From the NCBI GenBank assembly GCA_022837205.1, contig JALHEL010000082.1, positions 1 to 7,526 on the forward strand: a stretch of DNA of 7,526 nucleotides, read 5' to 3'. Made by a program: the position numbers and the translations under genes. Origin of the DNA: Leptolinea sp. GTDB lineage: Bacteria; Chloroflexota; Anaerolineae; Anaerolineales; Anaerolineaceae. Below are positions 1 through 5,674 of the stretch, piece after piece; position 1 is the first letter of the stretch; each line of letters opens with the position of its first letter. The notes under the pieces are model-generated. The model was given only the letters and a program-made list of their open reading frames with translations, made no database searches and had not been told where the DNA came from.

Positions 1-908
1 AGCGAAATCCCTTCCGGCAGATTGAGCCCGATTTTCAAGGACGCATCGCCGGTATATTCGCTCAAAAGAATCGGATCCGTTTCGACGTAACTGGGGAGGC
101 TCTCCAATAGGGTTCGATCGGAGGAATAGATGGTTACCACGCTGGGGTCGACACTGATTTTCGCCACCTGATATCCGTCCGGTACGGATCCCTCGGTCAC
201 GACTTTGACGACGACCACGCGATAACCGCCGCGCAGATTGATTTCCTGCGTCACATGAACTTGCGGCGGGTCAAAGGTCAGGCCGGAATTAATTACTTTT
301 CCGGAAAGGCTGATGGCTCCGACCGGCAAATCTTTGGAGATCGTTTCCGTTGCGTTGGAGTGGTTCAGGATGACGCGGATATAATCGATTTGATCCAGTA
401 CCGAAACGGCTCCGCTGACGCGCACCGTCTTGGGCGACACGACAGGTGTTTCCCCTTTGAATGCGGTCGGAATTTCTCCCATTTCGGTGACTTTGACTTC
501 AAATTCCCGGGTTTCGTACTTTTCCAAATCCACTTCCGCCGTCTCGGGGGAATAAGAAATAATCGAAATCGGATCGACAGGCAGTTTGATCTGAACGGGG
601 ACCTGATGCTTGCCTTCTCTCAATCCGGTGACATCGATGACCGCGGTTGCTTGAACCCGATCGTTAACGATTTTATCCCATACGGATGAAGGGGCGCGTA
701 ACTTGAGATAAATCTGCTCCGGCAGGGAATTGGTCATGACCAGATCATCGCTGAGACCGACCACTTCGATATTAATCGTGTTGGGGAAGCGCCGTTCTTC
801 GGTGGGATCCTTTTCGGTGACGGCGATTACCCAGACTGTGATGGATAACAGCAGAGAAAGAATGATGGACGGGAGAATCTTGACAAAAGATACAAAGAAT
901 TTCTTCAT
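1..908 (-). CDS. cdaR: YbbR-domain protein, CdaA partner/regulator (3' end beyond window)
   Basis: Partial gene: 302 codons are visible from ATG 908-906 and the reading frame leaves the window at position 1. Residues about 10-30 form a membrane anchor (ILPSIILSLLLSITVWVIAV) behind a short Lys-rich N-terminus, so the rest should face outside the membrane. After it come beta-rich YbbR repeats at about residues 42-128 and 133-220, and a third from about 227. Each has the family pattern, for example IYLKLRAPSSVW...VQATAVIDVTGLREGKHQVPVQIKLP in the first. YbbR/CdaR proteins are known to bind and modulate CdaA-type diadenylate cyclases; the adjacent cdaA supports that role here. The start codon overlaps the cdaA stop (ATGA), and a GGAGGGGAG ribosome site lies inside the cdaA 3' end, so translation is probably coupled. 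Full-length family members carry two to four repeats, so one or more may lie outside the window. Domain assignment is firm; the regulatory role is inferred from family and position. Confidence 0.88.
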   Translation of the reverse strand, partial: MKKFFVSFVKILPSIILSLLLSITVWVIAVTEKDPTEERRFPNTINIEVVGLSDDLVMTNSLPEQIYLKLRAPSSVWDKIVNDRVQATAVIDVTGLREGKHQVPVQIKLPVDPISIISYSPETAEVDLEKYETREFEVKVTEMGEIPTAFKGETPVVSPKTVRVSGAVSVLDQIDYIRVILNHSNATETISKDLPVGAISLSGKVINSGLTFDPPQVHVTQEINLRGGYRVVVVKVVTEGSVPDGYQVAKISVDPSVVTIYSSDRTLLESLPSYVETDPILLSEYTGDASLKIGLNLPEGIS

Positions 909-1792
909 TTCTTCTCCCCTCCCAACAGGAATTTTTCAATGAAGTCGAAAAATTTTCCCACCCGTTGCATAAAGGGCGTTTCTTCCGGCTGTTCATAGAC
1001 ATTTTCCAACATGCTTTTCAGCCTTTCGCTGCTGATTTCACGCGTAATTTTGCCTTCGAAAGCGACAGATATCGTTCCGCTTTCCTCCGAAACGACAACC
1101 GTAATGGAGTCGTTGGCTTCCGACGTGCCGAGCGCGGCGCGGTGCCTCAACCCCATGGACCGCCCGGGTGTTTTATCCAGAACGTTTCGTGAGGACAGCG
1201 GCATCACGCAGGCGGCGGCTTCGATGCGCCCCTTGCGAATGATGACGGCGCCGTCATGCAGCGGGGTGTTCGGATAAAAGATTTGTAACAGGAGTTCGGG
1301 TGAAACGACCGCATTCAGATAAACGCCGGTCTCGATGAATTTCTCGAGATCGTCATAGCGCTGCATTACAATCAACGCTCCATGGTTTCTGGCGGCGAGC
1401 ATGGAACAGGCAGTGACCACCGCATCGATCACCTGATTCATTTCTTCGGCGTGGGGCGGTGCGGACGCAAACAGATCATGGATAGATTGAACCCTTCCCA
1501 TGCGTTCAAAAGCTCTGCGGATTTCCGGCGCATAGACAACCGGAATGACGATCAAAAGAACCGGAAGAATGTTGCCGATTAACCAAGTGAAAGCCGGCAG
1601 ATCAACCAGAACATAGAGCAATGCGATAATAATGAAAATGGTGATGGTTCCCCGCAGAAGGGTGTTTGCCTGGGAACTTCTGATAAAGCGCAGGATGACA
1701 AAGAAAATTGACGCAACCAAGAGTATATCGATCACGCTTACGCGATTAAATCGCTGACCGAGGAATAATAACTCTGAAATCAGTTGCTGCAC
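905..1792 (-). CDS. cdaA: Diadenylate cyclase CdaA (DacA), membrane-bound c-di-AMP synthase
   Basis: 295 residues. It condenses two ATP into cyclic di-AMP, a second messenger tied to potassium/osmotic balance and cell-wall homeostasis. Three hydrophobic segments (about residues 20-37, 47-65 and 69-88) match the N-terminal membrane domain of CdaA, followed by the DisA_N catalytic domain at about 110-265. The signature motifs are present: DGA at 180-182 (in NTPLHDGAVII) and GLRHRAALG at 214-222, with VVVSEESG at 232-239, so the enzyme should be active. It is slightly longer than the usual ~270 residues because of a C-terminal tail. The start is taken as GTG 1792-1790: an in-frame TGA lies three codons upstream, and AGAGG sits 5 bases before it. 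The stop overlaps the cdaR start. The gene has its own upstream promoter (see 1837-1866). Not DisA, which lacks the membrane segments and carries a C-terminal DNA-binding region. Confidence 0.96.
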   Translation of the reverse strand: MQQLISELLFLGQRFNRVSVIDILLVASIFFVILRFIRSSQANTLLRGTITIFIIIALLYVLVDLPAFTWLIGNILPVLLIVIPVVYAPEIRRAFERMGRVQSIHDLFASAPPHAEEMNQVIDAVVTACSMLAARNHGALIVMQRYDDLEKFIETGVYLNAVVSPELLLQIFYPNTPLHDGAVIIRKGRIEAAACVMPLSSRNVLDKTPGRSMGLRHRAALGTSEANDSITVVVSEESGTISVAFEGKITREISSERLKSMLENVYEQPEETPFMQRVGKFFDFIEKFLLGGEKK

Positions 1793-1796
1793 ATTA

Positions 1797-1802
1797 GCCT
1801 CT
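1797..1802 (-). promoter_or_regulatory. cdaA ribosome-binding region with overlapping mini-ORFs
   Basis: AGAGG (1802-1798) lies 5 bases before the GTG start of cdaA. A second purine-rich site, AAAGGA (1810-1805), lies 12 bases before it. Between them sit two out-of-frame ATGs: ATG 1805-1803 encodes M-R-G then TAA (1796-1794), and ATG 1794-1792 encodes M-C-S-N then TGA. The last ATG shares a base with the GTG start. The ribosome site is seen; any use of the mini-ORFs is inference. Confidence 0.55.
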
Positions 1803-1811
1803 CATCCTTTT

Positions 1812-1825
1812 TTTCAAATTTGAAA
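1812..1825. repeat. 14-base perfect palindrome in the cdaA leader
   Basis: TTTCAAATTTGAAA is a perfect palindrome between the predicted cdaA transcription start (about 1830) and its ribosome site. A two-fold symmetric site just after a promoter is a common place for a dimeric repressor, but AT-rich DNA makes chance palindromes more likely. No known operator is recognised. Confidence 0.45.
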
Positions 1826-1836
1826 CTTTCCTTACC

Positions 1837-1866
1837 ATTGTAACTATTTTCAACGGTAGTAGTCAA
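1837..1866 (-). promoter_or_regulatory. Predicted sigma70-type promoter of cdaA
   Basis: On the minus strand, TTGACT (1866-1861) is followed by an 18-base spacer and TACAAT (1842-1837). Each hexamer differs from the consensus by one base. Predicted transcription start is about 1830, giving a leader of roughly 38 bases before the cdaA GTG. It is the best promoter match in the window and lies in the 141-base gap after coaE, suggesting that cdaA-cdaR is transcribed independently of the upstream genes, with or without read-through. Confidence 0.7.
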
Positions 1867-1891
1867 GGAAAATCAAATCTGTGATTAAAAG

Positions 1892-1907
1892 TTCCTTAAA
1901 AAAGGAA
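1892..1907 (-). terminator. Possible weak terminator after coaE
   Basis: TTCCTTAAAAAAGGAA can fold as a 6-bp stem with a 4-base loop, 27 bases past the coaE stop (minus-strand reading), followed by CTTTTAATC. The stem is short and AT-rich and the T-run is poor, so it would be inefficient. The same TTCCTT/AAGGAA element recurs around the cdaA promoter, so it may instead be a regulatory repeat. Confidence 0.3.
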
Positions 1908-1933
1908 GAATTTCAAATAAAAAACAGAAAAAA

Positions 1934-2530
1934 TTAATGGTCTTGAAGGGCGTACCAAACTTTGCGTACTTCGGCTTTCAGGTCCGCTAACGGAATGCCG
2001 CCATTAAATATATGATCCATTTCATTCCGATGCCAATCCATATTTTGTTGCATCCGTATTCGAATCTGCGCATCTTCCCGTGAAAACCCTCTTTTTCGCA
2101 TCAGTCGTTCCGTCTGAATTTCCGGATCCGTCTCGACCAGCCATTTTTGATTGCAGAGTGAAGACAATCCCGAATCGCTCAGTTTGACAGCTTCCAACGC
2201 CACGGAGCGATCCGTTTCCGCAATGATTTGATTGATACGCCGGATGATCTGCGGATGGGTGACGGATTCCAACCATTTCAATTCGGCGGGATTCTCGAAG
2301 ACGATTTGACCCAATTTTTTTCGATCGATTTTTCCGGTATTTCGATCGGAGCGGATCCGGCTGCCGAAGTGACGGAGCACATCATCCGCAACCGAAGATT
2401 CCGGTTCGAGGACTTCATGACCGATCCGGTCGGCATCGATGCCGAGGCAACCCAGTGACTCCAACTCGCGGCGAATTTCGCTTTTTCCGCTTGCGATTCC
2501 ACCGGTAATACCGATGACGAGTTTTTTCAT
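1934..2530 (-). CDS. coaE: Dephospho-CoA kinase (last step of coenzyme A synthesis)
   Basis: 198 residues, the usual CoaE length. It phosphorylates the 3'-hydroxyl of the ribose of dephospho-CoA using ATP, in the cytoplasm. The P-loop GGIASGKS is at residues 10-17, followed by IDADRIGHEVL (31-41) with the acidic residues expected for catalysis, THPQI (91-95), the lid region ERLMRKRGFSREDAQIRIRMQQ (141-162), and a C-terminal N-x-G-x-x-x-D-L pattern at 176-184. The usual LLFESGL motif reads VKLSDSGL (115-122), a conservative variant. The start is set at ATG 2530 because it places the P-loop at the family position; an upstream in-frame ATG at 2578 would add 16 residues and run into the preceding gene. 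A GGAAGGG ribosome site lies 12 bases upstream, slightly far. The TPR gene ends 23 bases upstream, so co-transcription is likely. Confidence 0.95.
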   Translation of the reverse strand: MKKLVIGITGGIASGKSEIRRELESLGCLGIDADRIGHEVLEPESSVADDVLRHFGSRIRSDRNTGKIDRKKLGQIVFENPAELKWLESVTHPQIIRRINQIIAETDRSVALEAVKLSDSGLSSLCNQKWLVETDPEIQTERLMRKRGFSREDAQIRIRMQQNMDWHRNEMDHIFNGGIPLADLKAEVRKVWYALQDH

Positions 2531-2553
2531 TTCCGGTTGTTTCCCTTCCGCAA

Positions 2554-3891
2554 TTATTTGATACCGTAAGAGGCGCAAATCGCTTCGCTGTCCCGTACGA
2601 TGGACATGACGGTCTCGTCGGTGCCGAATTGTTTCGAGACTTCTTTGGTGATTTTTACGGCTTCTTCACAATAATGATTGGCGTTGGTGTGCATGTAAGA
2701 CAGAGCGGCGGCATAGGTGAAGTAATAAATGACGCTGGTACCCGATAAGGGCAATCCGGATATTTCGATCAAAGGATTGCCGGGATCGTCGCATTCGCGG
2801 ACGGCGCAGCTTTCGACCGCGCCGCAGCCATAGGTGGCACATTTGAGGGCTTCAATGGCAGCTTCGTAGTTACGGGCTTTATAGTAGTTTACGCCCAACC
2901 GTCCATAGACATCGGCGTTGTAAGGATTGATGCTGAGTGCTTTTTTAATATTGATTCCGGCGGCATAGAAATCACCGGTCTGGGAATAGGTGTTGCCGAT
3001 AGCGAGGTAAGGCAGCGGGTCGTTGATCCCGAGCTGATCGTTGATTCGAGCGGCTTTTGAGAACATTTCCAGCGCGGCATCATATTCCTGAATCTGGCGC
3101 CAGTTGACGCCGATTCGGATTTGCAGGAAGGTCATGTTGGGAGAAAGTGCGAGCGCGCGATTATAGGCATCAATGGCGCTGCGGTATTGCCCGTAGGATT
3201 CCAGCAGGTTGCCTTGAACCCGATAGACATCAAACATATCGCTGCCGTTTGCGATGCCGTATTCCAATGCCTGGCTGAGCATTTGTTCAGCCCGTTCATA
3301 ATTTGCCTGGTCCAACAGGATTTCCGAATAGAACGCATATGCCATCGCATTTCGCGGACCGTAATCCACCGCCCGGCGGATATAGGATTCGGCGGTGGCC
3401 ATGTTGGTCTCCACCATGTCGGCGCCGCAAATGTCTTTGTCCGCATACCAAAGGTAAACCATCGCTAAAACGGCGTAGATATCCGAATTCTCTTTAAAAG
3501 TTTCCAATGAGCTTTCTAACAGTTTGATCGCTTTTTCCAGTGTCTCCTTCTTTTCCATGTCGGTGGTTTGAGAGGCGGTCATATAAGCCAGTGCCCGTCC
3601 CTGCTTCCAAATATATTCCGGATTGGTTGGTTCCAGATTGGCCGCGGCTTGGTATGCTTCGACCGCTTTTTCGAGGTTCCCTGCCACAAATTGAGCTTCC
3701 GCTTCCATAGCATACGAAGCCGCATCACGGGTGGGGATGGCGGTGGGTTTCCATGGGGAAACAATCTGACCGGTTAAAACTCCTTTAAGCAGAAAAAAGC
3801 TGAAGAGACAGAGGAACATTAACATAATAACCACTCCGGGATCGGAGCGGTTTTTATGTTTAAATTCCAAATTTTTACCGGTTAAATTCAT
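2554..3891 (-). CDS. Membrane-anchored tetratricopeptide-repeat protein
   Basis: 445 residues. A basic N-terminus (KHKNR) precedes one membrane segment at about residues 19-40, then a Pro/Thr linker (WKPTAIPTRDAASY), so the body should lie outside the membrane. TPR units follow at about 58-91 (EAEAQFVAGNLEKAVEAYQAA), 117-150, 163-183, 184-213, 221-253, 257-288, 293-326 and 327-352. The C-terminal region is not TPR: it has cysteines at 351, 356, 362, 367, 408 and 439 around a YYFTYAAALSYM segment. TPR arrays are protein-binding scaffolds; no partner can be named. I recall similar anchored TPR proteins in Anaerolineae. Start: ATG 3891 keeps the positive-inside anchor but has a poor ribosome site. 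ATG 3825 (residue 23) has GGAG 8 bases upstream but would begin inside the membrane segment. It lies 21 bases after the secreted-protein gene and 23 before coaE. Confidence 0.85.
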   Translation of the reverse strand: MNLTGKNLEFKHKNRSDPGVVIMLMFLCLFSFFLLKGVLTGQIVSPWKPTAIPTRDAASYAMEAEAQFVAGNLEKAVEAYQAAANLEPTNPEYIWKQGRALAYMTASQTTDMEKKETLEKAIKLLESSLETFKENSDIYAVLAMVYLWYADKDICGADMVETNMATAESYIRRAVDYGPRNAMAYAFYSEILLDQANYERAEQMLSQALEYGIANGSDMFDVYRVQGNLLESYGQYRSAIDAYNRALALSPNMTFLQIRIGVNWRQIQEYDAALEMFSKAARINDQLGINDPLPYLAIGNTYSQTGDFYAAGINIKKALSINPYNADVYGRLGVNYYKARNYEAAIEALKCATYGCGAVESCAVRECDDPGNPLIEISGLPLSGTSVIYYFTYAAALSYMHTNANHYCEEAVKITKEVSKQFGTDETVMSIVRDSEAICASYGIK

Positions 3892-3912
3892 GAAACTGTA
3901 TGATTATTCCGC

Positions 3913-4536
3913 TTAACGGTCTCTTCTTTCAAGACAGCCGTTCTCATCGTTTCCGTACACACAATACCAACAAGTTCCACCGTAAAAGGTATCCCCGACA
4001 AAACAACTGGCGTTGTAGATTCCGATCAGATATCCCTTTTTATCCAGAATGTACTCTCCTCCGATAAAACAGGTATCGCCGCTGATAAAGTATCCGGCTT
4101 GTTCACACTTTTCAAAAGTATCGATATCCTGCGGTGGATTCAGAATCCCATTGTATTGGGTCATTTTCTGGTACGTATTTGTGCGAATATTCTGACAGAT
4201 TTGCGCTGTCTGCTGCGCCGATGAAACTGACGGTTCGAAATTCTGATAAGCCGAATTGAATTCCTGAATAAATTCCGGGATAAACGGTCCGATCAGATAG
4301 TTAAAATTGCTGATCGCAACTTCGAATTGGGATTTGACGGAATCAAAATTGCCGAAATTGTTTTGAGCGGCTTGACCGGCAAAATCACTCAGATTTTGAC
4401 ATTCTACAGCCATTAAATTTAAAGCATATTGCGCCATATCCGGTGCTACCGGCGGACGATCCTCCGCAGACACAGGATAAATAAACGAACAAATTGCCAT
4501 TCCAATAAGAGTAAGTATTGTTATTCTCTTTCTCAT
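3913..4536 (-). CDS. Secreted cysteine-rich protein of unknown function
   Basis: 207 residues; I do not recognise the family. A typical signal peptide (MRKR, hydrophobic core to about 20, then PVSA) suggests signal peptidase I cleavage after Ala24. Cys16 is not in a lipobox, so it is not an obvious lipoprotein. The mature part has two regions. Residues 30-130 look helical, rich in Gln/Asn and aromatic residues (NFGNFDSVKSQFEVAISNFNYL). Residues 140-201 are rich in Gly, Tyr and Cys. Mature cysteines are at 46, 114, 144, 156, 178, 189, 192 and 201, an even number compatible with four disulfides. A loose internal repeat links GDTCFIGGEYI (153-163) with GDTFYGGTCWY (181-191). Start ATG 4536 has GGAG 6 bases upstream and a TATAAT promoter just before it. 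It is the first gene of a probable operon with the TPR gene and coaE. It may be an extracellular structural or binding protein; this is a guess. Confidence 0.8.
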   Translation of the reverse strand: MRKRITILTLIGMAICSFIYPVSAEDRPPVAPDMAQYALNLMAVECQNLSDFAGQAAQNNFGNFDSVKSQFEVAISNFNYLIGPFIPEFIQEFNSAYQNFEPSVSSAQQTAQICQNIRTNTYQKMTQYNGILNPPQDIDTFEKCEQAGYFISGDTCFIGGEYILDKKGYLIGIYNASCFVGDTFYGGTCWYCVYGNDENGCLERRDR

Positions 4537-4564
4537 TTCTCACTCCGACTACTATTTCTTACTT

Positions 4565-4594
4565 ATTATACGGTATTGAAGGGAGAAAAGTTTA
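4565..4594 (-). promoter_or_regulatory. Predicted promoter of the secreted-protein/TPR/coaE genes
   Basis: A perfect TATAAT lies at 4570-4565 on the minus strand, with a weak TAAACT -35 (4594-4589) at 18-base spacing. The predicted start is about 4558, leaving a leader of roughly 22 bases that contains the GGAG ribosome site (4546-4543). The -10 is strong and the -35 poor. Confidence 0.55.
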
Positions 4595-4632
4595 CTTTTT
4601 TTAAGAATCTTTTAAAAAAGATCAAAAAGCAT

Positions 4633-4663
4633 TTTCGATCGGTTTTTTATTATGACATCGAAA
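4633..4663. repeat. Inverted repeat in the divergent intergenic region
   Basis: TTTCGAT (4633-4639) and ATCGAAA (4657-4663) are 7-base inverted arms around a 17-base AT-rich centre. The position between two divergent genes suits a regulator site, but the arms are short and chance is possible. Apart from this, the promoter calls and the hairpin at 4684-4708, I see nothing in 4537-4776. Confidence 0.3.
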
Positions 4664-4683
4664 CAATTTTTGCCATATGAATT

Positions 4684-4708
4684 CCTTTCGGCTCCGATTA
4701 CCCGAAGG
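4684..4708 (+). other. Small hairpin covering a Shine-Dalgarno-like AAGGAG
   Basis: CC(T)TTCGG (4684-4691, one bulged T) can pair with CCGAAGG (4702-4708) around a 10-base loop. The right arm overlaps AAGGAG (4705-4710), and the loop also holds CTCC (4692-4695), complementary to its GGAG. No ATG, GTG or TTG lies at the right distance after AAGGAG, so it does not serve an evident gene. No T-run follows, so it is not a clear terminator. Confidence 0.25.
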
Positions 4709-4763
4709 AGAGATATTATTCACGGTTTGATTTTTTGACGGCGAAACCCGATCCATTCGATCT

Positions 4764-4769
4764 TATAAT
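4764..4769 (+). promoter_or_regulatory. TATAAT -10 element at a probable leaderless start
   Basis: A perfect TATAAT ends 7 bases before ATG 4777, which places the expected transcription start at or next to that A. No Shine-Dalgarno precedes the ATG, so the mRNA may be leaderless. The -35 is weak at 16-18 spacing; TTGACG (4735-4740) is present but 23 bases away, too far for normal sigma70 contact. Confidence 0.45.
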
Positions 4770-4776
4770 TCCGGTT

Positions 4777-5580
4777 ATGAAACATTGTTTAAATTGTTAT
4801 CGGAAAATACCCAATGATGCGAAAATCTGTCATTATTGCGGCGCTCCGCAAGCTGAAAAGGAAGCTTTTCCGGGGAAGAAATTTTTACGCTGTCCGAATT
4901 GTATGTCTTATTTTTATAATGAAGAACACGGTTGTCAAAACTGCGGCTATTCACCCAAAAAGCCCAAGAAAAAAGGCACTTGGCTGTTGGCGGTGCTGTT
5001 TGTATTGATTGCCGTGTTTATTTTTTGGCAGTTGGGGATCATACCGGATTTATCAAAATCGGAGAAAAAAGCCGATGTTGTTCAGACCATCTTATCGACG
5101 GCGGATGAACAACCACCTGCGGAGATTGAAACAAGCGAAATGGAAGCGGATGTCTTATCGGCTGATGCGATTGAAATCGGGCGATTGACGGAAGAAGCGG
5201 TTCCGGACGCATCCGTCGCGGAAACTTCGGCGACGGCGATGAATTCGCCCGTTCCGATGACGGCGACACCGGCTCCGTTTCAATGTAACGGTATCGATAA
5301 TCGGCTGATGAAGGGAATGACCGGAAAGATTATCGCAGGCGGGAATCCGGTTAAGGTCCGGATGCAGCCTTCTACCGGCGGTGAATCGGTGAGTGTGCTT
5401 TATGGTGATGAGCTGTTTACCGTTTTGGATGAGAAGCCGGTCTGTGCGGAGGGCTATCTTTGGATAAAAATCAAATTAGAAAAAGCGGATTTGGAAGGAT
5501 GGACGGTTGAGGCGGCCGATCAGAATTATTGGCTGATGCCATTGGATCTTACGGCTGCTACGGAAACACCGGCAGATTAG
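4777..5580 (+). CDS. Membrane protein: two zinc ribbons, TM helix, SH3-like C-terminal domain
   Basis: 267 residues from ATG 4777. Two N-terminal zinc ribbons: Cys4/Cys7 with Cys18/Cys21 (CLNC...CHYC), and Cys39/Cys42 with Cys53/Cys56 (CPNC...CQNC). A basic stretch (KKPKKK, 61-66) and one membrane helix (about 69-89) follow, so the ribbons should be cytoplasmic and the rest outside. Residues about 93-180 are an acidic, Ala/Thr/Pro-rich linker. The C-terminal domain (about 185-258) has an SH3-like pattern: VKVRMQPS, GDELFTVLD, GYLWIKI and GWTVEA. Bacterial SH3 domains often bind peptidoglycan or other wall material, so an envelope-sensing or anchoring role is possible but unproven. A TTG at 4735 would extend the frame by 14 residues. 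I prefer ATG 4777 because zinc ribbons of this kind usually begin right after the initiator Met and no ribosome site serves the TTG. Two extracytoplasmic cysteines are also present. Confidence 0.85.
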   Translation: MKHCLNCYRKIPNDAKICHYCGAPQAEKEAFPGKKFLRCPNCMSYFYNEEHGCQNCGYSPKKPKKKGTWLLAVLFVLIAVFIFWQLGIIPDLSKSEKKADVVQTILSTADEQPPAEIETSEMEADVLSADAIEIGRLTEEAVPDASVAETSATAMNSPVPMTATPAPFQCNGIDNRLMKGMTGKIIAGGNPVKVRMQPSTGGESVSVLYGDELFTVLDEKPVCAEGYLWIKIKLEKADLEGWTVEAADQNYWLMPLDLTAATETPAD

Positions 5581-5617
5581 ATTCTGGATAAGTTTCCCCG
5601 ATTTTCTTAAGTTCTTA

Positions 5618-5623
5618 TATAAT
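5618..5623 (+). promoter_or_regulatory. Candidate -10 element for the ATPase gene
   Basis: TATAAT lies 51 bases before ATG 5675, in the 94-base gap after the zinc-ribbon gene; a second possible -10, TATAAA, is at 5631-5636. Neither has a good -35 hexamer. No rho-independent terminator is visible in the gap, so read-through from the upstream gene is also possible. Confidence 0.35.
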
Positions 5624-5674
5624 GAAATCGTATAAATTCATTCCGGTTTTAATTGATTTGATAAGGAGAAACTT

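Noticed and set aside
255..689. 144-residue plus-strand open frame
   Set aside because: It lies wholly antisense to the YbbR coding sequence, has no ribosome site, and its product has no recognisable domain; it is a shadow frame.
1..1800. GATC tetranucleotide seems frequent (16 counted by eye in the first 1800 bases, about twice chance)
   Set aside because: Most fall in coding sequence and fit codon pairs such as ATC/GAT; there is no clustering that suggests an origin or a mismatch-repair signal.
2531..2578. Upstream ATG giving CoaE 16 extra residues
   Set aside because: The extension overlaps the end of the TPR gene and would shift the P-loop away from the usual N-terminal position.
3121..3468. 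115-residue plus-strand and 104-residue minus-strand open frames within the TPR gene
   Set aside because: Both overlap the well-supported TPR frame; long open frames here come from the base composition of the repeats.
4429..4680. 83-residue plus-strand open frame across the divergent region
   Set aside because: Its first part is antisense to the secreted-protein signal peptide, the rest is AT-rich intergenic DNA, and no ribosome site or domain is seen.
4735..4769. TTGACG...TATAAT as a complete sigma70 promoter
   Set aside because: The spacer is 23 bases, too long for normal sigma70 recognition; only the -10 was kept.
4735..4776. TTG start extending the zinc-ribbon protein by 14 residues
   Set aside because: There is no ribosome site at proper distance, the added residues look unstructured, and the zinc ribbon fits a start at ATG 4777. 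Not fully excluded.
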